Shown here: in pieces, positions 46,779-58,770 of the stretch | Layout: each line of letters starts with the position of its first letter | Position numbering within the stretch: position 1 is the stretch's first letter | Assembly (NCBI GenBank): GCA_012861695.1 | Contig: JAAOOA010000086.1 | Location: 4,485,293-4,549,292, forward strand | Length of the DNA: 64,000 nt | Source: Trematomus loennbergii | Taxonomy: Eukaryota > Chordata > Actinopteri > Perciformes > Nototheniidae | Direction of reading: 5' to 3' | The notes under the pieces: generated by a model | What the model was told of the DNA's origin: nothing | What the model saw: only the letters and a program-made list of their open reading frames with translations | Database searches by the model: none | Made by a program: the position numbers and the translations under genes

Positions 46779-47145
46779 TTAAAAGGGGCCCGATTATGCT
46801 TTATGGAATTGTTACTGTCCCGTGGTGTGTTACATAGGCATGTTAATGGTCTGCAAAGGCTCAAATCCCCCCCCCCCCCGGATACACCTCCATTGGACTC
46901 CTTTGTTTAACTCCATGACATGATGACATCTTGAACCCTCCAACACATTATAAGGCTAAGCAGTTCACCAATCACGACAGAGCCGGCCAGCTAACCAATC
47001 AGAGAGCTCTGGTTTCAGACAGAGGGTGAAAAGAGGTGCTGCAGCACAGGCAGTATGAGAAAAATAAAGAGCTTTTTGATCATTAAAGTTTGGAGACATG
47101 TAGTAGAGACACTACATACTGATATGAACCTGTTAAATAAAAAAA
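46779..47145 (+). mobile_element. TTAA-target GGCCCTATTATGC MITE, plus copy
   Basis: It starts TTAAAAGGGGCCCGATTATG and carries CACCAATCACGACAGAGCC, CTCTGGTTTCAGACAGAGGG and GGCAGTATGAGAAAAATAAAG in the family order. A C-run of 14 lies near 46867. The right terminus has decayed; the end given is approximate. Confidence 0.75.
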
Positions 47146-48433
47146 CCTAATACCCACTTACAGCAACAAGAGACGAGTCCTTCATGCGTTCACATACACA
47201 CATTGATCTCTACACACATATGCAGCTCTAATAAAACACCTGTGGGAGCTCTGATTAGACAAAGATGTTCCAGGTCTGCTCCTTTTTTTTCTGCACACGC
47301 ACATCGCACTATTAATAACATCGCGTGCCGGCAGTTTCTCTTTCCCCAAACTCTCACGCCATGACATCACAGGGTTTAACATATTGGCTGTGTTACAGAG
47401 CGGCTCGCGTTAAGTCGGACTGACAGCCGGTGACATTAAGCAGCATTCCTTACATGCTGCCCTGTTAGGGAAAGCAGTTAGAAGATCATATGCATAACAT
47501 ATTTGTGTGAAGTTTGATGAGTGCAGAGCTGAGGGGAAGGGGCTTAGAGAGGATTTTGCTGATCATGTTAATAAACAGTGTCGCTCAGTCAGTTAAAAAC
47601 AAAAAGTGCAACTGTAACATCGAAAACATTCATACATTTGATCTGTTTCAACATGTTGCCCCTGTTCTGTTCCGTGTGTCCCTGGGGCATAATCCCATCT
47701 GATATAACAGCAGCTTGACTCATGTGTAATTGCTGGAATTAAAAGGTATGTAAAGGTAATACTACTTATAAATACAATGAATGCGTGCCAGACATATGTT
47801 CCATCAAGTGTACAACTTAAGAAGTGGTTGCACTGCAAAAAGACACTCAAAAAAGTCTTAGTAAAAGTACTTGTAGCTTATTTTACTGGCTTGTGAAGAT
47901 AAGAGCAATCCTTAGCAAAGTGACTCTTAAGTGTTGTAAAACAAGGACTACAATTATGTATGCCCAAAGAAGCCCTCCCTGAAACACTGACAGCTGGCCC
48001 ATGCACACCTCGCAGGTAAGGATGCTCATGAGTTAGAGAAGGGTAAATAAGAGTCCTAAGTAATGCCAATCTGTGGAGGTTTTGTAAATCCTTGTCATAT
48101 AACTGTAAAATGATATGGAAATAAATAAATGGTTCCCGTTGAGAAATGGATTGCTGTTGTTGCAATTGCATGCCTCTTTGACTATCTAGTAATCTGATGA
48201 TGCACAATGACATAACGCCATGCGCACGCTGAATCCTTTTTTGTTTGTTTGGCAAAGCTAAAAACACTCAATAGCGTGGCGCTAATAAACCTGTATACAT
48301 GTACTTCTTTTTCACAGCAGTTTATCAGTAACTGACATAGATTCGGATCCACAAGAGGAATTGATATTGTGAAAAATCGAATTATTGTTATTTTTTCAAA
48401 ACTCCCAAGTCAAATAAAAATTAAACATTTGAT
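47146..48433. other. Noncoding DNA
   Basis: CACTGCAAAAAGACACTC near 47830 resembles a fragment of a common fish repeat. A minus-strand frame of 129 codons at 47878-48267 has no recognisable domain and no splice context, so it is not called as a gene. Confidence 0.4.
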
Positions 48434-48673
48434 TTAAAGAGGCCCTATTCTTCTTTTGGGGTTTTCCCTTTTCTTGTAGTGTGTTATAGGTTTTTGTGCA
48501 TGTAAACGGTCTGCAAAGGATCTAATCCGAAAGTTTCTTCCCCACACACTCCGGTGTGCCGGTAACACCTACATTGGACTCTTTTCACTAAAGAGTCAGC
48601 CAGCTAACCATCAGAGCAGACTGGGCACTGGTTTCAGACAGAGGGTGAAAATGAGCATAATCGGGCCTTTTAA
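48434..48673 (+). mobile_element. TTAA-target GGCCCTATTATGC MITE, short complete copy
   Basis: The left end TTAAAGAGGCCCTATT and the right end AATCGGGCCTTTTAA are inverted, with TTAA at 48434-48437 and 48670-48673. The centre is internally deleted relative to 46779-47145. Confidence 0.8.
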
Positions 48674-48685
48674 AAGTTGTTTGGT

Positions 48686-48765
48686 GGGGAGCCCCAGTAG
48701 GTCACCTGTACAAGTTTGAATTACCACAGTGGCCCCGGTTCCAATCCGGCTGTGGCCCTTTGCTG
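48686..48765 (+). mobile_element. tRNA-like SINE fragment (third SINE type)
   Basis: GGTTCCAATCCGGCTGTGGC followed by CCTTTGCTGCATTTCA matches the B-box region and the downstream block of a widespread fish tRNA-derived repeat. The A-box half is degraded. No tail is visible. Confidence 0.5.
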
Positions 48766-51700
48766 CATTTCATTGTAATGTCAAAGAGATTTCAGCACCA
48801 TCTAAGATAAGAGATCACCTCTAATGATTGTCTACCTCCATAACTTCAACTAGAATGAGGGGAGAATTTGATAATGATGAACAATCATGACGAAATTAAG
48901 AGGGAGTCAACTATTGGTAACCCTAAAAACATCATATCAGATAAAAACATAGCGTCAATAAATCCCTGTTGCTGCATTAAGAAGTTGTTTGTAGATGTTT
49001 GAGATGGGTTGTGTAGGGGCATTTCAGATAACAACCTGACCTCCAGAATATCCAAGCATAACTGCGCCCTGGTCGAGGCGCATGCATCCGGTATGCCATC
49101 TGATACGGCAAAGCAGAAAGGCGTGAAAACCTCTCTGCATGACGAGATACGGGATGAATCTCGAGGGAAAGTGTACAGTCACGAATACCCTCATCTTGGC
49201 TGGGCCGTTGTGTCAAAATCAGTGGCAGTGTGGTGATAAGACCTATCACTTATTAGGTGAAATAATGGAGTAGAAATGTACTGTAAGAAGGACAGGTTCA
49301 TTCTTCATTCAGCAGGTTCACTCTCAGCTGTTTGGATGGTTAAACAGATGAGCATGCTGACATCAAGAGCCAGTCAGCCTCTGTTTACAGGCAGCAGGCG
49401 GAGGTGTGGCGCTCAGACTGTTGGGATACGGGTAGGTCGAGGCTAGTCAGTATCACCTTCCTGATGCATGATGTCATGGACCAACAGCTTCATTTGCTAT
49501 CTCTGTCCTTTGCAAACGGCTGCTCATCCTAATCCCATCAGGGCATGAGGGCTTGTAACATCCCTCCTCTGCTTTCAAAGATGGTGCTTGGTGACAGGAG
49601 ATTTGCATTAAAGGCTAAATAACAAGGCAAATTCATCTAAATATGATGAACATTAATTATGGAAGAGGATACTCTCTGACAAATCCCTTGACTTTCTAAA
49701 CGTCTCTTTAAGTAGACAGTTTCCAGTCGGATTTCCTCTGGGTTGTGGACTCCTGCTAAGATGAAGCAGTGCAGGAAGCAGAATTTAAAAGCCTCTCTTA
49801 AGGGTTAGTCAAATCCAGGAGAGTCAGCATGCTTTCCTTCTCTGTCTTTGACTAAGCAGGATGAAAGTTTGGCCAGGATTACCGTGCCAGAAGCTGAGAA
49901 ATGAACAGCGGCTGGCAGCAATAATATGGTGATGAAGCAAACCAAGCCTTCATCCAAAAATGAAGTATACAGTATGCAATTCTCACAAGCGAGTGAGAAT
50001 CAGCCCTGATTAAGGCTTTCATGGTCACAATGTGTCAAGTGTTATGTTGGTACTCAATATATGGTCAAATGTGTCACGATAGTATTTACGTGTATGTTGT
50101 TGTTGCCAAAGAACGTATCATTCATATATTTGTTGAAAGAATTATCCAAAAATATAAGATAATATCCTCTTGTAGCGAGTACAGCGATTGTAAACTATGT
50201 CCAAACACTGGCAGCACATGGTTTGGGGAAAAGTGTGGAACTAAAAAAGGTTTTGATAGACTGGAGGCCCCACGATCCCTGATCCCAAAACTGCCAAACA
50301 TACCTGGATACACCTTAGATAGTAGATATACAGTATATAACACTAGAAACCATGTCGTGATGGGACTTCTCGAGATACAACACCAAATTGGCCAAGGGAC
50401 ATTAAGCGTGTATCTGCAAGATGACTTTGACTGCCTCCTGCACAGTTGTGATGCTATTGCAGGGAGATACACAGACACACAAAGTGAAAAAGATACCAGC
50501 GTCACTGTCAGTGTAGATAATGATGCATGAAGACTTCTACAATATGTATTCAGGGTATTGGTGCTGCCAACCATAACACTGTGCAGCCTTAGCTTTGAAT
50601 ATTTCACTAACATCATATTGCCTCAACACGCTCTAACAGAAGATACAAGTTAAACCGTCAGATAGGTGTGCAATAACAATATTGAACAAAAACAACATAT
50701 TTTTAAAGGAGATTCAATCCAAGAGAATGGTTGTTAGGGAGATAAAAGTTAACCATACTTCTAAAATCCCAGATCTAAAGCAAATTGTGGAGGCCAACGT
50801 GATCTAACAGAGAGACTGCTGCCGGTTCTCTTTACTCTTACTGCCACACAATCATCCGAGCATTACCTGCTAGCGTGCCGATTAAGCATGAGTACAGTGT
50901 TTTCCAGTAGCCATGGCAACTAGGGAGACTGATTGAGCCGCATGAGCAGGAAGTGCTGCGAGGACAACAGGATGTGCCCTGGCTCCGCCGTCGAGGGTCG
51001 AAGAATTAAAGGAAGTTATTGTACTTTGTGGAATGGGCTCAGGAATGCAAGATGTCTGCCCATTTTGTGTTGTTGAGGTCTGGGTCGTATCACATGCTGG
51101 AGGCGACAGGCTTTGAAGATAACGTGACCCGGTGTGATACATGTATGGCACTGCGCGGGCTACCTACCTCAACATTATGGAGGTCTCATAGATGGGGATT
51201 TAAAACCTCTGTCAGCAGTTATTCAGGGGTAGACGTTAGGTCACATCAGCAAGGTAGATGGGGAAACGTGTCACCTGGAAAAAATAGATGACAAATGTGG
51301 AAATTATAGCCTCACTGGAAGTTGGTTATCAGCAAAAACAGTGATAAATTCAGGGAGCCATCAACATCGGATGCATGCTGGGTTCCAGATAAAATAAACA
51401 GCGATGTAAAAGCAGGAACCTTGACCACTTGAACCCCAATGTTCCCCTGTAAGTAGCTCGAGCTTTGGCATCAACATTCTTTCCATACATGTTCTATATT
51501 ATCATGCTGAAAAGAAACATCAACCCTTCAATGTTTCCCCAAAACAACGTGAGGAAAAGGGCGCCACTCTAGCAGTAGAAAGGGCAAGTTAATCACCTCA
51601 TGTCTTTAATCAAATCTAATATGGAGTCAAATATTCCATCCATGACATCATTTTTATGGGGGGCAGGAGATTTTTAGAAATACTAACATATAAACTACAC

Positions 51701-51900
51701 ATACTGGTACACTCTGAGAAGAAAAAAATAAATCTATTACTACCCGACATATTTTATGCCATTGTTTTTCACTTTGTTCTGACAGCTTGCTGCTCCACAC
51801 AGAGAGAAGAGCAAAGGAGAATCTAATTACTTTACATTGTGGGTAAGGGTAGATAGCCCCATTGTTCTGTGACCTGTCAATCATCAAACCGGGGGTCATA
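48766..51900. other. Unique noncoding DNA with one long unassigned frame
   Basis: 49480-49800 is repeat-free with an octamer-like ATTTGCAT and several TAAT motifs (ATGAACATTAATTATGG), and it may be regulatory. A 169-codon plus frame (50021-50530) and a 164-codon minus frame (50122-50616) overlap. Neither has a recognisable domain. No splice sites or repeat ends stand out. Confidence 0.4.
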
Positions 51901-52245
51901 TTTCATTATGTGTTCATTTTATCTGAAGTTGTACCATGGATGTATAAAGAATAGTTCTACCGCAAAGTTATTCTCCGTGGGGACTTCCGGCAACAATCTT
52001 GATTCTGATTGGCCAGAAGACTCGAAAAAACATCAGCAAAGATGTTTTATTGAGAAGATGATCACTACGTGACAGAAGTTTTCAAAACCGTTTATGGTCT
52101 CCGGTACTTCCAGTCCAACGCCTACTGCATGCACAGCGTTAGAAATCGGGCCTTCAAAATAAAAGTTTCACTTTTCCCCAACATTTTTTTCTTCACTCAA
52201 ACATCCGCGACCCCCCAGTTGAGAACCACTGCTTTAAGCCATTCA
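51901..52245. repeat. Degraded repeat with a hAT-like right end
   Basis: ACCATGGATGTATAAAGAAT near 51930 resembles a common fish repeat terminus. Near 52215, CCCCCAGTTGAGAACCACTG is the reverse complement of CAGTGGTTCTCAACTGGGGG, a well-known hAT terminus. No matching left hAT end was found, so the copy is partial. Confidence 0.5.
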
Positions 52246-54030
52246 TTACGCACAAATGCCAAACGTTTGCAGGTTCCAGCTCCTGAGATGTTAAGATTGC
52301 CTGCTTCCCTGTATTTTGCATCCCTGTAATCCAAATCACTTTGGGGACTTTATAGACTGAATACATTGAATTGGTTAATTGTAAAACATTATAATCAGAT
52401 CAAGAAATAATCAGTAGTATATGCCCAAGGCATCTTTTATGGCTAAATCTTCACATCAATAATAATGATAAATATGTGCATGGTTTAAATAATTGTGTAA
52501 TTCATGCTAGTTAGCATATTTAGCCCCTTTAGATATTAGTGTTTAAAAGTTGGATTTGAACAATTGAATTATTATTTAAGTCTCTTAACAAGCATAGATT
52601 TGTTGCTGCTTTACTCAGTTGAATGTCATTGTAAACAGATATATTTGGGTTTTTAGAATGTTGATGGCATAAAACAAGTCATTTGAAGAGGCTTCCGTTG
52701 TCTCTTGAAAATTGTGATGGGATTTCATTTTCTTCAATTTTCCAACATTATAAACAGTCAACATGAAGTGACAGTGAAACTAATTGTGGGTTGCACTTGC
52801 AAGCAAGAGTTTAGATGTTTGACATGCTTTAACACATTACTTTCTGCACTCTAATCAAACTAATTAACTGCAGCCCCACTCATATTTGATCAAATACTAA
52901 TTGTTACTGTAAAAATTAGGAATTCCTTTTTCAAACATATTTGACACACCATCTTCCTGCACTTGACCCACTGAGCTTCTGTGGATACACAGTGCAAACA
53001 CAGTGGGTACAGTTACTGGCTTTGCTATTGATAACACAGCAGATGAATGAGTCATTGAACCCGCTGCCTGCACACATCACTTGCTCTGAGAAAGCTCTAA
53101 CAAAGCTGAGCTCTTAATCCCCACCCTCCTCTGCAGCCCGGGGCATCTCTTCACACTTTTCCTGCAGACAGATAATGTATCCGGTAGCCCGACACTCTAA
53201 ACTCTCGGGGTGGGTTTTGATCCCCTGATCGTCCCTCCCTCCCCTCAGCCCTGCCCGTGCTCTGGATGTTTCCGCTGTGACAGCCCTTCTCCCAGACGCG
53301 TGGATGGAGCTGTCGTCCCGTAGGTCAGAGGTCAGCCGGGTCATGGGTTAACACCACAGGCTGGCCTCCAACAACAAACAAGTAGTCCCTAAATCCCACA
53401 ACAGGAGCTAAAAGGCTTGACTTTCTGCTCCCATAAATCCCATCACACCCTCAATGTACAGCTAATGTCCACACTGAAGCCACCGGCCTGGGTTTCCAGG
53501 CTGTGTGTATGTCATTTTTCAGGAGATAAATCGTTCCGGCTCCATGGCATTGAGCTGTACACCGTTAGAATAAAGCAATGGAGTGAAACGTGTCAGACTA
53601 ATGGGGGGGGGGGGGGGGGGTAAGGGTTAGTGAGCAGATCCGCTGTCGGATCAAATGTTTGCTCAGTGATGAAAGCTAAGTCCTGCCTGTGGGATCAGGG
53701 TGGCTAAAGGTGTAGTGAACTGCACATCTTCCCCCCGGTGAAATGTTCTTCAATGGAGAGGTTAACAAGTTTGACCCCGCACCCCCCCTCCTCCCAAACA
53801 TGATGGTTAAAGAAAACATGTTGGCCACACACAAACGTACAAGACGCCAGCAGGGAGGACGTGTGGAAAGGCACAGACCACCCCTAACACAGCTGAGGAT
53901 TCTCATTATTGATTATTCCATTAAAGAATCTTGGGATTTCCATAAATCACAGACTCTCAGAACAAAAGGTGGGGATATTCACATGTTTTGTTTTACCTGA
54001 CCATCAGTTCAAACCATACTTGGAATACTC
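52246..54030. other. Unique noncoding DNA
   Basis: There is a run of 18 G at 53603-53620. 53100-53350 is GC-rich, with a 76-codon minus frame lacking recognisable features. Nothing else is seen. Confidence 0.4.
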
Positions 54031-54105
54031 AAGTCCTGGACTCGGACTCGAGTGTCAATTTTTGTGATTCGACTCGGACTCGCTCAGTAATGGAGTCGGA
54101 CTCAA
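54031..54105. repeat. Degraded relative of the 32-bp minisatellite
   Basis: CTGGACTCGGACTCGAG, GATTCGACTCGGACTCGC and GAGTCGGACTCAAAGAG are built of GACTCGGA units related to the AAGTCCGAGTC units at 24350. They are not arranged in a regular period. Confidence 0.55.
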
Positions 54106-54736
54106 AGAGCAGGCAAAAAGCTCTTTCTGTGAAAGGATGATTGAGGAAAAGACTAGGACAAAGTGGAATTTCATGAGCAAAAGTTGAGTGTTTCATGGTC
54201 ACTGTTTCACATTGAAAATTGCACTTCCACGCCGTTCCACTGTCAAAATCATTTCAATGACGTTCTCAACAGCAATGCATATAAGCAAATGAAACAACCA
54301 CATTATAAAAGTTGACTTGATCCCAAAGAATGATTACTATTATTAATGTATCTTTATGACCTATCCCTGATCAAATAAAAGTCATGTTCAGTACAGTGAT
54401 GGTTTAGTTAGGTCAGTGGAATATCAATGTCTTTTCAGTTTCCGTGGATGTTGGAACCACTAAATAACTGAAATAAGCCTGAAATGGTGACAGTGGGTCA
54501 TTGTGTTTAATGTAGACTATTTTATTTGTAAAAGCTCTTTCAAGGCAATCTTGGAACTTGACCCTACCTTCATAATAATAATATTAAAATGAATAATAAG
54601 CCTTATATTTGTATAGCACCTTTGATACAAGAATTGCTGCACAAAATGCTTCACACAGTTATATAGACAGAATAAAAGCAATGCAGAAAATAAAATGATA
54701 AAAGCAATGTAAAAACAACAAATATTGATTGATAAG
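54106..54736. other. Noncoding DNA with a retroposon tail fragment
   Basis: TTATATTTGTATAGCACCTTTG near 54603 and the following AAAATGCTTCACA resemble the tails near 7530 and 12446. Otherwise nothing is recognised. Confidence 0.4.
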
Positions 54737-55005
54737 TACGGAGCCCTAAAGGGACATGGAAAAAGAGAGAGAGAGAGAACAAAATAAAGTCAGGAAAACG
54801 GGTTAGTTTCTCGTGCGCACCCGTTTTTTTTTCTATTTTTTTGTATGTCTCTTCCGTTATCCGACTCTTTTTTAATTTTTTATCTTCTTTTTTATTTTTT
54901 CACAAGATACTTTCTCGTGCGGACGAGATACTAACCCGTTATCCCGACTTTATTTTTTTTCTCTCTCTCTTTTTGTGTGTTTCATGTCCCTTTAGGGGCT
55001 CCGTA
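54737..55005. mobile_element. 269-bp inverted-repeat MITE with TACGGAGCCC termini
   Basis: TACGGAGCCC(C)TAAAGGGAC at the left is mirrored by GTCCCTTTAGGGGCTCCGTA at the right. (GA)n and (TC)n tracts lie just inside each end. GATAAG is duplicated at 54731-54736 and 55006-55011. Internal TTTCTCGTGCG/CGAGATAC motifs recur in both orientations. It is noncoding, and the superfamily is unknown. Confidence 0.85.
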
Positions 55006-55011
55006 GATAAG

Positions 55012-55358
55012 AGCCAACAAACAGCAACATTTAAACAAATATATCCACTCTACTACAGCACCTCTAAAGCTTGCTTATTATGTCCAATTGTCTTATTTTT
55101 TCAATACGTATACAATTTAAATGTCAAACAACACTGTACACCAATTTCAAATCAATTAATTGACTAATGTTTAAGCGCTAGTCAAATCTTTGATTTATTG
55201 TGAAAATGTAAACAGCTCACAGTACAGATGGAAAATTAAATTCAGTCCAACAGTTTAGTTCCACAGCATTAGCAGTCCATACCGATTTTTCTGACAATTA
55301 CTTTTTCACTAAATTACTAATTGGTTGCTTTATAAAGTCAGAATAAGTGCAAATGTGT
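55012..55358. other. AT-rich noncoding DNA
   Basis: No feature is recognised. Confidence 0.4.
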
Positions 55359-55366
55359 ATTATAAT

Positions 55367-55465
55367 TAGGTATGCTCCGATCGCCAATTTTGGGAGCACC
55401 GATCGATCAGCAGAGAGTGAGTATCGGCCGATATCGATCGCGGCCGATCGATCGGAGCATCCCTA
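55367..55465. mobile_element. 99-bp hAT MITE with perfect 8-bp target duplication
   Basis: It starts TAGGTATGCTCCGATCG and ends CGATCGGAGCATCCCTA. ATTATAAT is duplicated exactly at 55359-55366 and 55466-55473. The interior is rich in CGATCG and GGCCGAT motifs, unlike the AT-rich flanks. It is among the shortest complete elements in the window. Confidence 0.9.
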
Positions 55466-55473
55466 ATTATAAT

Positions 55474-57336
55474 TATTTTAACCAAAGGTCTGTTTGTCGG
55501 ACCAACAGACCAAAATGTATTTAGTTCAATGACTTGGAAGAAGTCACATTGGTTGGGCTGGAGACGGGAAAAACATTTGAATTGATTTATGGCTAGGGGC
55601 TATGAAGAAAATCATATATCAATACACTTTGTATCAGTTGCCTTGATATTGTGCCGCAATTTCAGGATAGTCTGTTCATGTGGTCACAAAATATTCAGGC
55701 AATAAGTGATGTGGATTTAATGTTGGTAAAGGTAAATCATAAAACAGCAAGATCAGTCTAGTAAATTCGGAAAATGACATCACTTTACTGTAATACTGCC
55801 TTCTAGTTCATTTAAAACTAGGAAAAACTAATGATATTACGATATATAAAAAATATGCGGTGGAGCTTCATATCACGATATATCTATAATATTGAGATAG
55901 TGCCTGAGCCATACTTTGATTAATTGATCAAAATAGTTGCATATTTTATTTCTGTCATGTGATAAATCACCTAATTGTTAGTGCAAGGTCCGCAGCCTGA
56001 TAAAAATGTCTATCTTACTTTCTGGGAACTTCTAACGGTTCCAACTACAGGTTCGCTAAAGGCAAACATTGGACTATGATTCACATCGAAGTGTAAAGCA
56101 TTCACTTGAGGAAAACAAATGGTGCCCTCTTTTCTGAATTCTAAAGGTTTTTAATCTCAGACTTGAAAGGTAAACAAGTTCTGTTCAAAATCCCAAGAGA
56201 AGCTCTCATTTACTCGGGGACTCGGTTTAAAAAAAGGGAAAACACGTCCTGCTTGTTTAGTTTAATCTAGTAATGAGAAACCTACAAAGGACGTGAGTGC
56301 CACTGAGGCGCCAGGCCTGGTTGTCTCTTGAGTCACCGCCTGACTGAAAGTATTTCTGATGCATCATGATATATCTGTGAAGCATGCCATATTGGTTTGA
56401 CTGATCCTTGAGAAACACAGCAGAGCAGTAGGAAGAATGTTGGAACAACTGCAAAGTCTTGAGCTAAAACAATGTCATGTAATTCCAGATGTCTTTAACC
56501 CAAATAAAAGTAAATGAGAAATTCTGTGTGGATTTTCTTTTACTTAGAATATTGTTATTCTCCATGAAAAGTCTCTGAATATTCTGGTATATACATGTCT
56601 TTAATTGTAAAAAGCAGAGCAATTAGTTCTTTACATAAAAATATTTTCACAGACTTCTGAGATAATCTTGTAACACAGAAAAACAATGAAAATCATTTTT
56701 TCTCAAGTGAATGCTTCACGCCTCAGTATATTAAAATCACTCTTTTTAAATAGGATACATTCCTGTTATTCATTATTCATTGTCATGTTTCCGAGGGACC
56801 TCCTGGCTTGCCTTGAAGGCCCCTGAGGGCCCGTGGACCCCAGTTTAGTTCCACTGTGTTAGCATTCCAGTCATACTGGTCAATCATTTAAGAATTTGTG
56901 GGAATGTAAATACTGTATGGAGCCTCTATTCAAGTCTTTCTGCTCCATGTGTAAGAACAACCAGCTCATCATGCAGTAAATGACAGGCTAACACTTCATT
57001 AGGCACAGTCAATTGAGGTTGATAGCTGCTGCCAAGCCCAGAGCCATTATAAAAAGCATTTAGCACATTGCCAATACAAGTTATGTTTAACTTGAACTGT
57101 CACCAAGGATTTCACATCAATCAGTGGAAAATAAAGAGATGCAGTCGGGAGAAAACAACATATTCATGTGTATGTAGCGCCCTGTGCTGGAGAGAACTGG
57201 TGAAGACAGTGGGTGCAATTCAAAGTGAGCAGAGCAGCAGCACCCTGCATAACATTTTAGCTTTTAAATGACATTTCTACATTTTATTTCAGGTAATGTT
57301 ATCCCTTGTGCCCTCCTCGAATTTTCAACCTTTCGA
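55474..57336. other. Noncoding DNA
   Basis: 55830-55910 has TTACGATATATAAAAAATATG and CACGATATATC, remnants of a dispersed fish repeat. 56760-57280 has no recognised content. No gene is seen. Confidence 0.4.
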
Positions 57337-58215
57337 CCCCTTCGTGGCAAAAATGTACACGCCCATAATAACTGCTATTAAATCATCATACATCAATTTC
57401 TTTCTACTTTTTTTTTCATGAATCACATAACAACTTATAACGTACTCAAAACTACAAACATTCAATCATTGGCAGGATTTTAACCCTTTAAATGCCTGTT
57501 TAATTATTTGAATTATTTCATTTTTACGACAAAAAACACAAAAAAAATTCAATATAATAATTAGTAGAGGGATGGAACTTTGGTTATTAGAGTCTTGGAT
57601 GTGTCAAAGATTAGCAACAAAATTGATTTGACTGCATTATTATTTTTTACGTAGTGTCAGATACTACCTCTGGACCCCTTCGTGGCAAAAATGTACACGC
57701 CCATAATAACTGCTATTAAATCATCATACATCAATATTTCTTTCTACTTTTTTTTTCATGAATCACATATACAACTTCTAACGTACTCAAAACTACCAAA
57801 CATTCAATCATTGGCAGGATTTTAACCCTTTAAATGCCTGTTTAATTATTTGAATTATTTCATTTTTATTACAAAAAACACAAAAAATGAATTGTTTTCA
57901 ATATAATAATTAGTAGAGGGATGGAACTTTGGTGGTTATTAGAGTCTTGGATGTGTCAAAGATTAGCAACAAAATTGATTTGACTGCATTATTATTTTTA
58001 CGTAGTGTCAGATACTACCTCTGGACACCTTCGTGGCAAAAATGTACACGCCCATAATAACTGCTATTAAATCATCATACATCAATATTTCTTTCTACTT
58101 TTTTTTCATTAATCACATATACAACTTCTAACGTACTCAAAACTACCAAACATTCAATCATTGGCAGGATTTTAACCCTTTAAACGCCTGTTTCATTATT
58201 TAATTATTTCATTTA
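57337..58215. repeat. Tandem repeat of about 340-350 bp, 2.5 copies
   Basis: TTCGTGGCAAAAATGTACAC marks unit starts at 57341, 57679 and 58030, giving periods of 338 and 351 bp. Units match closely through ACGCCCATAATAACTGC, GGCAGGATTTTAACCC and GGATGTGTCAAAGATTAGC. They differ mainly by small indels in A/T runs. The third unit breaks off near 58200, after TAAACGCCTGTTTC. No open frame is conserved across units, so it is a satellite-like array or a locally duplicated repeat. Confidence 0.92.
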
Positions 58216-58456
58216 TCTCAAAAATGCCTCATTGACTTCCATTCAGACCACATTTGTTGATCTCACTGCCATTGCAGTATAAAACCATGCATTTTGTAAT
58301 GTCAGCATTTCATTTAGAAGAAAAGTAGTGATATTTGATATTTCTACTCTATTCCAACAGATTACACCATTTTCCCACTGTAGGCCGATGCATGACATTC
58401 TTACATTTTTGCCAGTTATATTATGGAGCCGTGTGACTACCAGGGGGCCCCGAGAG
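58216..58456. other. Short interval between tandem array and inverted repeat
   Basis: AT-rich noncoding DNA ending in a GC-rich stretch (GGGGGCCCCGAGAG). It is probably the continuation of the dispersed element from which the tandem array formed. Confidence 0.4.
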
Positions 58457-58616
58457 TGGTGTGTGTGTGTGGTGTGCGTGTGTGTGTGTGTGGTGTGGTG
58501 TGTCATTTCCAGCAGCAGACCAGCAGGTCCTGCAGCATGTGACCTGGTGCTCTCTCAGGTGATAGAACAACATTTTTTAGGCCTGTGCACAACCAGCACA
58601 CACCTCTCCTCCCTCA

Positions 58617-58770
<154 letters not shown>

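Noticed and set aside
47878..48267. 129-codon minus-strand frame
   Set aside because: No domain, no conserved motif and no splice sites; composition fits a chance frame.
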